Below, in pieces: positions 1 through 7,102 of a stretch of 8,909 nucleotides of DNA. The notes under the pieces are model-generated. The model worked only from the letters and a program-made list of their open reading frames with translations. It did no database searches and was not told where the DNA came from. The translations under genes were made by a program, and so were the position numbers. Position 1 is the stretch's first letter. Each line of letters starts with the position of its first letter. The stretch is from Actinomycetes bacterium (GTDB lineage: Bacteria; Actinomycetota; Acidimicrobiia; Acidimicrobiales; Acidimicrobiaceae), in assembly GCA_021823045.1 (NCBI GenBank), contig JAKAPB010000048.1, positions 1 to 8,909 of the forward strand, in the 5' to 3' direction.

Positions 1-732
1 CCAGGCGATCTAAGGATGTGTCTCAGTGCCCTAGCCGATCCGGAATCTGCCTTACTCTCGAGCTTTACTTATCGTTTCAATGGTGGCGATTTAGCTGGGC
101 ATTCACTGGGCAACTTAATGCTTGCCGCACTGACCGATCTGTTGGGTGGCTTAGGTCCGGCGTCGCGTCATATGGGCAGGATACTCGGCGCTTCTGGCCT
201 GGTCTTTCCTAGTGCCGAAGAACCATTGGGGCTATTGGCAGATACTGATCAAGGTCGACTTTCTGGTCAGGTGGCCATTAACGCTTGCAGTGGCATAAGA
301 AGAGTTTGGGTGGAACCCCAAGAGCCAAAAGTTTCACCGGAAGCACTTGAGGCAATTTTGGATGCGGATCTACTGGTTTTGGGGCCAGGTTCCCTATTTA
401 CTTCCGTGCTGGCGGCGTGTGTCGTCCCGGCGATTAGGGAGGTGATCAGGTCAACAAAGGCACGACGGGTGTATGTTGCCAACCTGAGGCAACAGAAGGC
501 TGAGACTGCTTTCCTCGATCAGGCTTCCCAGGTGGAAAAGGTCCTTGAGGTTATTGGCCGGATCGATGGGCTGTTGCTGGATCCTAACCATAACGAGGTT
601 GGTGACTTGTCAAAGGTTATCGCTGCTGACGTGTGGGTTGAAATGGGTTCATTGTCTCGTGATGGAGGATTTACCCACGACTCAACACTTCTTGCCAACG
701 CGCTAGAGAGGGTGGCAGGGCACAATAATTGA
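1..732 (+). CDS. yvcK: YvcK/CofD-like (gluconeogenesis factor family) regulator, 5'-truncated by window edge
   Basis: The reading frame is open from base 1 (PGDLR precedes the first visible Met at 16), so the true start lies outside the window. 243 residues are visible, and roughly the first 80-90 residues of a typical 310-340-residue family member, with the N-terminal glycine-rich nucleotide-sugar loop, are missing. Family hallmarks seen are MCLSALAD, YRF followed by LAGHSLGNLMLAAL, a P(S)AEEPL strand, and ADLLVLGPGSLFTSVLAACVVPAI, which is the conserved phosphate-binding loop of the CofD-like fold. Known for the family: YvcK (CuvA in mycobacteria) binds UDP-sugars, is needed for growth on gluconeogenic carbon and influences cell-wall synthesis; it acts in the cytoplasm. 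Its place just upstream of gap-pgk-tpiA matches actinobacterial gene order. The stop TGA is at 730-732. Family assignment is firm; the role in this organism is inferred. Confidence 0.93.
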   Translation, partial: PGDLRMCLSALADPESALLSSFTYRFNGGDLAGHSLGNLMLAALTDLLGGLGPASRHMGRILGASGLVFPSAEEPLGLLADTDQGRLSGQVAINACSGIRRVWVEPQEPKVSPEALEAILDADLLVLGPGSLFTSVLAACVVPAIREVIRSTKARRVYVANLRQQKAETAFLDQASQVEKVLEVIGRIDGLLLDPNHNEVGDLSKVIAADVWVEMGSLSRDGGFTHDSTLLANALERVAGHNN

Positions 733-1872
<1,140 letters not shown>

Positions 1873-1897
1873 AACCTTAGTCATAATCTAGGGCTCT

Positions 1898-1904
1898 GAG
1901 GGGA
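1898..1904 (+). promoter_or_regulatory. Shine-Dalgarno GAGGGGA for pgk TTG start
   Basis: The purine run GAGGGGA ends 5 nt before TTG 1910. A second in-frame TTG at 1916 would be 11 nt away, so 1910 is preferred. No ATG or GTG occurs near the expected N-terminus. Confidence 0.65.
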
Positions 1905-1909
1905 TTTAA

Positions 1910-3043
1910 TTGTATTTGCCACAACTTAAAGACCTCGGCGACGTCCGCTCTAAGCGCGTACTCGTCAGGTCTGACTTGAATGCTCCAATGGTCGAGAGAT
2001 CCGGGAGGTGGGTTGTCGCTGACGACTTTCGTATTCGATCGGCGTTGCCGACCTTTCGGTGGTTGTTAGATAGGGGGGCGGAAGTAGTTACGTGTTCGCA
2101 CCTAGGGCGCCCAAAAGGATCGACAGATCCAAAATACTCGATGGCTCCTATTCGGGAACTCCTATCAACCTTGATGCCAGAGGTACAAGTGATGGAAAAC
2201 CTTCGCTTCAATCCGGGCGAAGAAGCTAATTCTGAAGAATTTGCCAAAGAATTAGTCCATGGGTTCGATGTTTTCGTCGCAGACGCTTTTGGTGCTGCAC
2301 ATCGAAAACACGCTTCTATCGTTGGACCTCCAAAATTACTACCTTCGGTAGCTGGAAAAGTACTCGCTGAAGAGGTCGAGATGCTCGCCAAACTACTGGA
2401 GGAGCCGCGGCGCCCTTTCGTATCCGTGATGGGAGGTTCTAAGGTTTCGGATAAACTTGGCCTCCTCGCATCACTTCTAGCCAAAGTAGATACTGTCTTG
2501 GTCGGTGGAGGCATGTGCTTTACTTTTCTAGCGGCGCAAGGATTTCCGGTAGGGGAGTCGTTGGTCGAGCCGGAGATGATCGAGTCCTGCAGGGTCATGC
2601 TAGCATCCGGGAAGATTATTTTGCCAAGCGATATCGTTGGTCTGGCAGAATCGGAGGCTTTTGGCCGTTCAGGGGGAACTTCCCAACCACAGATCTTCTC
2701 TGGCGGCGTGCCCGACGGATTCAAGGGCCTCGACATCGGTCCTGATTCAGTGGAGAGATTTTCGTCAGTGTTAGCGCGAGCCAAGACAATTCTCTGGAAC
2801 GGGCCCATGGGTGTTTTCGAAGATCCCAGGCTGAATAGCGGGACTTTTGCGATCGCAAAAGCCGTGGCGTCTTCGGATTCTTATTCGGTCGTTGGAGGTG
2901 GAGACAGTGCCGCGGCTATAGTCGAATGTGGACTAGAAGGTTCGGTTAGCCACCTCTCAACGGGCGGTGGAGCGAGCCTTGAATTCCTTGAAAAAGGCGA
3001 TCTTCCAGGTTTAAAGGCGTTACGGGACGCTTGGCGAAGCTGA
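1910..3043 (+). CDS. pgk: Phosphoglycerate kinase
   Basis: Transfers phosphate from 1,3-bisphosphoglycerate to ADP, giving 3-phosphoglycerate and ATP; cytoplasmic, second step of the block encoded here. The protein has 377 residues, slightly shorter than the common 390-400. Visible landmarks in order are [10 protein letters not shown] (17-26; the substrate-binding Asp22 and Asn24 of the N-terminal domain, with Ser where Val is common), SHLGRPKG (63-70), [20 protein letters not shown] (175-182, start of the nucleotide-binding C-terminal domain), NGPMGVFE (297-304) and GGGDSAAA (329-336), then [14 protein letters not shown] at the nucleotide phosphate site. The start is TTG, supported by GAGGGGA upstream and by the expected short N-terminus. 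It sits 37 nt after gap and 82 nt before tpiA, consistent with one operon. A long antisense frame over this gene is a shadow. Confidence 0.97.
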   Translation: MYLPQLKDLGDVRSKRVLVRSDLNAPMVERSGRWVVADDFRIRSALPTFRWLLDRGAEVVTCSHLGRPKGSTDPKYSMAPIRELLSTLMPEVQVMENLRFNPGEEANSEEFAKELVHGFDVFVADAFGAAHRKHASIVGPPKLLPSVAGKVLAEEVEMLAKLLEEPRRPFVSVMGGSKVSDKLGLLASLLAKVDTVLVGGGMCFTFLAAQGFPVGESLVEPEMIESCRVMLASGKIILPSDIVGLAESEAFGRSGGTSQPQIFSGGVPDGFKGLDIGPDSVERFSSVLARAKTILWNGPMGVFEDPRLNSGTFAIAKAVASSDSYSVVGGGDSAAAIVECGLEGSVSHLSTGGGASLEFLEKGDLPGLKALRDAWRS

Positions 3044-3125
3044 GGCTCGAGCAGTCGTTTGAGTCAAGTGGTCGGTATATCTCGGACATATTTCGGTGTC
3101 CATACACGCATTAGGAAAGTGACAA

Positions 3126-3938
3126 ATGGTAGCAAGAAAAGGTGAGGCCCTAATTCCAAAGGTCAATCCTCGCACAGGCAGGACAAGGCTCATTGCTGCT
3201 AATTGGAAGATGAACCTAAATCACCTCGAGGCGATCCAAGTTGTCCAGAAGCTGCACTTCAAACTTCGAGCTTCGGACTACGAATTTTGTGAGATATCTA
3301 TTCATCCCCCGTTTGTCGATATCAGGTCGCTTCAGTTGTTGATCGATTCGGATCGGATGAACTTTTCACTAGGTGCACAGAACTGCTACTTTGAAACTAA
3401 AGGTGCTTTTACAGGCGAAGTATCAACCCAGATGCTTGCCAAACTAGGTGTTAGAAATGTCATAGTAGGCCATTCGGAGCGTAGATCAATATTTCAAGAA
3501 GATGATGGGTTAATCGCAAAGAAGGTCAAAGCCGTATTCGATTCGCAGATGATACCAATCCTGTGTGTCGGCGAAACTGGCGATGAGAGGAATGGCGGTT
3601 TATCTGCAGAGGTACTGTCCAGGCAGGTCAGCACGGCTATCAGTGCCATAACCCCTGGAGTACTCAGTAATCTGGTGATCGCCTACGAACCAGTCTGGGC
3701 CATCGGAAGTGGAACTCCAGCTAGCGTCCAAAACGCTTCGGATGGCGCTGACATCATTAGAGGAGTCATAGAGTCGGTAAAGTCTAAAGAAGCATCTGAA
3801 GCAGTGAGAATCCTTTACGGTGGATCCGTAACGTCCGCCAATTCCAGGGACTTTTTAGAGTCGCCCTCGCTAGACGGCCTGCTTGTCGGCGGTGCGAGCC
3901 TAGACCCTGATGACTTTGCAGCGCTTATAGAGGCTTAA
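3126..3938 (+). CDS. tpiA: Triosephosphate isomerase
   Basis: Interconverts dihydroxyacetone phosphate and glyceraldehyde-3-phosphate, feeding Gap; cytoplasmic TIM barrel acting as a dimer. The protein has 270 residues against about 250 in the family. The difference is an N-terminal extension of about 19 residues (MVARKGEALIPKVNPRTGR) before the conserved LIAANWKMN. No alternative ATG, GTG or TTG exists between ATG 3126 and that motif, and AGGAAAG at 3113-3119 is at a usable distance, so the extension seems real. Catalytic residues are all present: Lys28 in NWKMN, His116 in VGHSERR, Glu188 in AYEPVWAIGSG, plus the phosphate-binding YGGSV and the terminal LLVGGASLDP. The gene follows pgk after 82 nt. 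Identification is secure. Confidence 0.97.
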   Translation: MVARKGEALIPKVNPRTGRTRLIAANWKMNLNHLEAIQVVQKLHFKLRASDYEFCEISIHPPFVDIRSLQLLIDSDRMNFSLGAQNCYFETKGAFTGEVSTQMLAKLGVRNVIVGHSERRSIFQEDDGLIAKKVKAVFDSQMIPILCVGETGDERNGGLSAEVLSRQVSTAISAITPGVLSNLVIAYEPVWAIGSGTPASVQNASDGADIIRGVIESVKSKEASEAVRILYGGSVTSANSRDFLESPSLDGLLVGGASLDPDDFAALIEA

Positions 3939-3960
3939 TTTGACCAAGACGACTGTTTCT

Positions 3961-3986
3961 ATGGCTAGTATCTTTTTGCTGGCCAT
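3961..3986 (+). repeat. Stem-loop between tpiA and secG
   Basis: ATGGCTAGT (3961-3969) can pair with GCTGGCCAT (3978-3986): nine consecutive positions of which two or three are G-T wobbles, with an 8-nt loop ATCTTTTT. A short TTAATTTT stretch follows, so a weak terminator or attenuator is possible, but a run of T immediately after the stem is lacking. The secG Shine-Dalgarno begins 13 nt downstream. Confidence 0.35.
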
Positions 3987-3998
3987 GCTTAATTTTGC

Positions 3999-4005
3999 AA
4001 GGGGA
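3999..4005 (+). promoter_or_regulatory. Shine-Dalgarno AAGGGGA for secG GTG start
   Basis: AAGGGGA lies 7 nt before GTG 4013. The other in-frame candidate, TTG 3995, would place this motif inside the coding sequence and has no site of its own, so GTG 4013 is chosen. Confidence 0.7.
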
Positions 4006-4012
4006 TCCTGAA

Positions 4013-4240
4013 GTGCTGACCATCATTCTAGTGATTATCCACGTAATAGTCTCGTTGGGACTGATTGTTTTCGTGCTCCTTCACTCAGGCAAGGGCGGGG
4101 GACTTTCCGACATGCTGGGTGGCTCGGTAGGGGCAGCGGCAGCTGGCTCAACCGTCGCCGAGAGAAACCTAGACAGGATAACCATTTTTTTGGCCGTCAT
4201 CTTTGCGTTCACGAGCGTGGCGCTCGTGATTAGGTTGTGA
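4013..4240 (+). CDS. secG: SecG, preprotein translocase subunit
   Basis: Small accessory subunit of the SecYEG channel, which moves unfolded proteins across the cytoplasmic membrane with SecA. From GTG 4013 the protein has 75 residues, normal for the family. There are two hydrophobic membrane segments, about residues 2-23 and 56-73, joined by a glycine-rich cytoplasmic loop containing LLHSGKGGGLSDMLGGS (22-38), the best-conserved stretch in SecG. A following AAAAGST and a charged ERNLDR precede the second helix. Location directly after tpiA is the standard actinobacterial arrangement. A hairpin and a 16-codon frame ending 1 nt before the start (3961-4011) lie in the 74-nt spacer and could affect its expression; that is speculation. 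Confidence 0.94.
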   Translation: MLTIILVIIHVIVSLGLIVFVLLHSGKGGGLSDMLGGSVGAAAAGSTVAERNLDRITIFLAVIFAFTSVALVIRL

Positions 4241-4319
4241 GCCCGAAAAAGCAGACAAGTGGTCCCTTTGGAGCGCCATCCTGCTAAATTATTCCTGCTG
4301 GAGTTGAGGCGCAAGTCAG

Positions 4320-4403
4320 GTCGAAGTGGCGGAATAGGTAGACGCGCTAGGTTGAGGGCCTAGTGACCGCAAGGTCGTGGGGGTTCAAGTCCCCCCTTCG
4401 ACA
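4320..4403 (+). tRNA. tRNA-Leu, anticodon GAG
   Basis: A complete class II cloverleaf. Acceptor arms GTCGAAG (4320-4326) and CTTCGAC (4396-4402) pair fully. The D region contains GGAATAGGTAGACGC. Anticodon stem CTAGG (4347-4351)/CCTAG (4359-4363) closes loop TTGAGGG with anticodon GAG at 4354-4356, reading CUC and CUU. The long variable arm GACC-GCAA-GGTC (4365-4376) is typical of Leu. The T stem is GGGGG/CCCCC (4379-4383/4391-4395) with loop TTCAAGT. Discriminator A4403 is followed by CTA, so CCA is not encoded and must be added by tRNA nucleotidyltransferase. It starts 79 nt after secG. No clear terminator follows. Confidence 0.97.
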
Positions 4404-4462
4404 CTAAAAGTTGGATAATCCGGGGGGTTGTTAGATCCGATAGTTCATCCAGGGCCGCTGTA

Positions 4463-4477
4463 CGGCGAGTTTCGCCG
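4463..4477 (+). repeat. Compact GC-rich hairpin downstream of tRNA-Leu
   Basis: CGGCGA (4463-4468) and TCGCCG (4472-4477) form a perfect 6-bp stem with a 3-nt GTT loop, about 60 nt after the tRNA and 36 nt before the next gene. There is no T-run, so it is not a classical terminator. It may help end or process the tRNA transcript or be chance. Confidence 0.35.
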
Positions 4478-4512
4478 CCCGTTCGCCTTGAGCTGGCCAC
4501 TAGGTTTTGCCT

Positions 4513-5382
4513 ATGGCGATGGGATCAAAACTTGCTCGGCTTGATGGCTATCCGTTTGAGGTGCGCTACAGTCAAGGGTCCTTTGTGCGAGCCTGGGTCA
4601 TTGCTGATATTGCTGCTGACGCATACGTTTACTTCAATAGCCTGTTTTCGGGAGTCGAGCCCAACATCGCCGTTATCGTGGTCGACGAGGCGGATTGGCG
4701 GAGCAGACAGCCTTACGGTTTGCCATTTTTTGACAATGGCGACGATCAGATCCGTCCCGGCATCGTGGTGATGCCGGCCGGAACCGGAGACTTCTGGACC
4801 TTGATGGAGAAGGACCTTACTGAGGCTTCGCCTCTCAGCTATGCAAGATTACGCGCGACCTACCCCGACGGTGCTGGTGGCTTGGATCTGCAGCCATTTT
4901 TCGACCTTGTGTCGATCCATGAACTCGCCCACGCTTTCGAAGTGCTCGGGGACCTGAGGCTGCCGGCCTTTTGGTTGAGTGAGATTTTTGCCAACCTGGC
5001 CCTCCACGCATTCGTCGCAAAGATGCGACCTAAGAGTTTGCGCACGCTTCAGGTGCTCTCTACTGAGGGGGTGCAAAATCGGCGCCTAAGCGCTCGGATG
5101 CGCTCGGAAGGTTTCTCTACGCTAGAGCAACTCGAAGCACACTACACGGGTGGAGATGCTCCAATGAGCGCTTTGAACTACGTCTGGTATCAATATCGCT
5201 GGCAACGCCTAGCGGCAAAGATCTTTGAGGGCGAAGGTGAGGACGCCATGGTCCGCTTTTGGAATTGCTTTCATGCCACCAATCGCCCAATTGTCGGCGA
5301 GGTTTCGCCGTCGTCACTTGTTGCGCTATTAGGTTCCGAGGTAAGCAAGATATTGGGCCGAGCTATTCGAGATTGGCGATAG
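4513..5382 (+). CDS. Uncharacterised HExxH metallopeptidase-like protein (gluzincin pattern)
   Basis: I do not recognise a named family. The 289-residue protein (from ATG 4513) has SIHELAHAFE, a zinc-peptidase HExxH motif at residues 136-140, followed after 16 residues by a second helix WLSEIFANLALHAF in which Glu157 could be the third zinc ligand. This is the HExxH...E layout of gluzincins. The N-terminal half is a mixed alpha/beta region with strand IAVIVVDEADW and a YGLPF motif (68-72), then GIVVMPAG. The C-terminal part is helical, with YVWYQYRWQRLAAKIFEGEGEDAMVRFW. No signal peptide or membrane helix is seen, so a cytoplasmic location is likely. An in-frame TAG at 4501 limits starts to TTG 4507, ATG 4513 or ATG 4519; ATG 4513 has a weak TAGG at 4501-4504. 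Peptidase activity is inferred from motifs alone, with substrate unknown. It is flanked by tRNA-Leu and a 316-nt non-coding gap, so context gives no clue. Confidence 0.8.
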   Translation: MAMGSKLARLDGYPFEVRYSQGSFVRAWVIADIAADAYVYFNSLFSGVEPNIAVIVVDEADWRSRQPYGLPFFDNGDDQIRPGIVVMPAGTGDFWTLMEKDLTEASPLSYARLRATYPDGAGGLDLQPFFDLVSIHELAHAFEVLGDLRLPAFWLSEIFANLALHAFVAKMRPKSLRTLQVLSTEGVQNRRLSARMRSEGFSTLEQLEAHYTGGDAPMSALNYVWYQYRWQRLAAKIFEGEGEDAMVRFWNCFHATNRPIVGEVSPSSLVALLGSEVSKILGRAIRDWR

Positions 5383-5434
5383 AGCAAGACGAAGTTATTC
5401 GACGAATCATTGCTTGATAAACACTGCAACTTAT

Positions 5435-5459
5435 GCACCTAAAGTGCCATTTAGGGTGC
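5435..5459 (+). repeat. Imperfect inverted repeat GCACCTAAA...TTTAGGGTGC
   Basis: Nine base pairs with one bulged G surround a 6-nt GTGCCA loop, 52 nt after the metallopeptidase stop. No T-run follows on either strand, so it is either a weak transcript-end hairpin or a binding site for a dimeric regulator. Evidence is the symmetry only. Confidence 0.4.
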
Positions 5460-5665
5460 GAGATCGGCCCAAGTATAAGTCAGTAGGAAATGTGAAAGTC
5501 GACCCTTCAACACCAATTCGAAGCTGTAACATCTATAGCCATAGCAGGGTATTATGTGTGCCCTTGGCCTTGGTTACCCTCGAGCCCTGGCCCCTTTGAT
5601 TGGGTGCCACCCCACTCTTTGGACTGGTGCTTTTTCGGTGCTGCCTTCCACTTTAAGTCCGGTCC

Positions 5666-5679
5666 AGGAGTAGTCTCCT
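5666..5679 (+). repeat. Small hairpin AGGAG-TAGT-CTCCT before MFS gene
   Basis: A perfect 5-bp stem with a 4-nt loop followed by TTT, ending 20 nt before ATG 5699. It contains a Shine-Dalgarno-like AGGAG sequestered in the stem, but that copy is too far from any start to be used. It could be a weak attenuator or chance. Confidence 0.3.
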
Positions 5680-5698
5680 TTTAGGGCGTGGTCTAGGG

Positions 5699-6982
5699 AT
5701 GACTTTACCGGTGGTTCCGCTTTGGGACGGAGGTGTTTTGAACCAGGGAGATAGTGGCGAAGTGTCAGCTGGGACATTGCCAGGTTCTGGGGGCAACACG
5801 AGAGACCTAATCGTAGCCGTAGTGATAACGGTGGTAGTGTCGCTTCCGACTTTCCTTGTGGGTGCCCTAGCGGTTGAGATCAGAGATAGTCTCCGACTAT
5901 CGACATCAGAACTCGGCATTGCAATTTCCATCTCCTATCTAGGAGCCGCAATTTGGTCGGTTCCATCCGGAAAGCTCGCCGAGAGGATTGGTGGGATAAG
6001 GGTCCTGAGAATGGCTGCTATCGCCGGAGCAGTTCTACTAGCGCTGATAGCTCTCATTGCTTTTTCTTGGACCGAGCTAGCCCTGCTGCTCTTTCCTTGT
6101 GGGATGGTCAGTGTATCGGTAGCAACAGCATCGAATCTATTCCTATCAAAGAGGTCAGACCCGAAACACAGGGGACTTTCTTTCGGAGTCAAACAAGCGG
6201 CGGTTCCAACGGCTTCACTTTTAGGCGGCTTGGCCGTGCCAACAATTGCACTTACGGTTGGATGGCGCTATGCCTTTCTGACCGGCGCTGCGCTTGCACT
6301 TGTTGCAGCACTTTCGGTTCCTAAGCCCAGCACGACCCTCAAGCAGCGTCGGATCCAAGCAATGGGTCGCACAAGACCCCACGTGGCCATGATGCCCTTG
6401 GTGATACTCAGCATCGGTTTTGGCCTAGGAGTTATGGCAGCGTCCGGCATGGTTGCCTTTGTGACGACATCCGCAGTAGCTATCGGTATCTCAAGGCCCG
6501 GCGCCGGATTAGTAGCGGCACTCGCTGGAGCGACCGCAGTGACGGTAAGGATAATAACTGGGCTTTTGGCCGACCACAGGGAAGGTCGGCATTTCTTCGT
6601 TGTCGCAGCGATGATGGTTGTCGGGTCTGGGGGCTACCTCGTCCTGGCCTACAGTTCGCAATTCGGAACCAAATGGCTATTTGTCGTTGGTGCCGCTGTT
6701 GCCCTTGGTGCGGGTTGGGGTTGGAACGGCTTGTTTAACTTTGCCCTCGTAAGTACTCACCCGGACGCTCCGGCGACTGCTACGGGGATTACGCAGGTCG
6801 GAGGTCGCATTGGAGGGTTTATGGGGCCTTTTTTGGTCGGCTCGGTGGCTCAACACCTTTCTTATTCAGCTGCCTTTACCATGACAGGTTGCTCTGGCAT
6901 TTTTGCTGCTGGGGCAATTATCCTAGGTCGGCGGCTGTTGATTAGTTCGAGGGATGTTCCGCCCACAGTGAGGGACAGCTAG
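5699..6982 (+). CDS. Major facilitator superfamily (MFS) transporter, substrate unknown
   Basis: A 427-residue polytopic membrane protein with about 12 hydrophobic segments in two six-helix halves, separated by a charged cytoplasmic loop (about residues 208-228, with KQRR). The first helix begins near residue 37. Between helices 2 and 3 lies GKLAERIGGIRVLR (91-104), a version of MFS motif A. GVKQAAVP (163-170) and GWGWNGLF (339-346) resemble the KQAgvP and GWGWpGLF stretches common in secondary transporters of the MFS_1 type. Known for the superfamily: proton- or solute-coupled transport of small molecules; direction and substrate cannot be read here. The start is uncertain: ATG 5699 has AGGG directly abutting it, while TTG 5738 has GGAGG four bases upstream and would remove 13 residues before helix 1. 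A Mo hydroxylase gene follows 120 nt later on the same strand, so transport of its substrate is possible but unproven. Confidence 0.9.
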   Translation: MTLPVVPLWDGGVLNQGDSGEVSAGTLPGSGGNTRDLIVAVVITVVVSLPTFLVGALAVEIRDSLRLSTSELGIAISISYLGAAIWSVPSGKLAERIGGIRVLRMAAIAGAVLLALIALIAFSWTELALLLFPCGMVSVSVATASNLFLSKRSDPKHRGLSFGVKQAAVPTASLLGGLAVPTIALTVGWRYAFLTGAALALVAALSVPKPSTTLKQRRIQAMGRTRPHVAMMPLVILSIGFGLGVMAASGMVAFVTTSAVAIGISRPGAGLVAALAGATAVTVRIITGLLADHREGRHFFVVAAMMVVGSGGYLVLAYSSQFGTKWLFVVGAAVALGAGWGWNGLFNFALVSTHPDAPATATGITQVGGRIGGFMGPFLVGSVAQHLSYSAAFTMTGCSGIFAAGAIILGRRLLISSRDVPPTVRDS

Positions 6983-6995
6983 GTCGGAGACGAAT

Positions 6996-7044
6996 TGGCG
7001 TTTCTGGCTCATTGGCTGACCAGTTCGGCGCCAGCCCCCTTTTA
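6996..7044 (+). terminator. Possible weak terminator after MFS gene
   Basis: TGGCG (6996-7000) can pair with CGCCA (7029-7033), and inside it CTGG (7004-7007) with CCAG (7020-7023), followed by GCCCCCTTTTA. The stem is interrupted and the T-run is only four bases, so this is a tentative rho-independent terminator. Confidence 0.25.
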
Positions 7045-7071
7045 GCAGCTATATCGTTAAAAATATATAGA
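7041..7071 (+). promoter_or_regulatory. AT-rich candidate promoter/operator before the Mo hydroxylase gene
   Basis: CTATAT (7049-7054) and ATATAG (7065-7070) form a 6-bp inverted repeat with a 10-nt spacer. The second arm overlaps TATATA/TATAGA, a possible -10 element 32 nt before the start codon. The best -35 candidate, TTTAGC at 7041, is poor. Such AT palindromes arise easily by chance. Confidence 0.3.
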
Positions 7072-7102
7072 CACAGTTTTTACCATCGGAAGAGGTAGTC
7101 GC

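Larger units (their letters stand above)
5383..5698 (+). other. 316-nt non-coding region between metallopeptidase and MFS genes
   Basis: No frame here has a credible Shine-Dalgarno or protein-like composition. The 61-codon frame at 5414-5599 starts with TTG, lacks a ribosome site and resembles nothing I know. The region holds an imperfect inverted repeat at 5435-5459, a TATAAG hexamer at 5474-5479 without a convincing -35 partner, and a small hairpin at 5666-5679 just before the transporter gene. It probably carries the end of one transcript and the control region of the next. Confidence 0.5.

Noticed and set aside
1906..2808. 300-codon open frame on the - strand inside pgk
   Set aside because: It lies within the well-supported pgk gene, is rich in Ser/Thr/Pro as expected for an antisense shadow, and shows no family motif or ribosome site.
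3940..3972. TTGACC followed by TAGTAT as a promoter for secG
   Set aside because: The spacing is 21 nt, too long for a standard sigma-70-type promoter; left as unsupported.
3995..4012. Extended SecG start at TTG 3995
   Set aside because: The strong AAGGGGA would be inside the gene; GTG 4013 gives the usual SecG length and N-terminus.
4835..5317. Several - strand frames inside the metallopeptidase gene
   Set aside because: They overlap each other and the + strand gene with intact motifs; they show no independent coding signal.
5414..5599. 61-codon frame in the 5383-5698 gap
   Set aside because: TTG start without a Shine-Dalgarno, no recognisable domain, and composition like random sequence.
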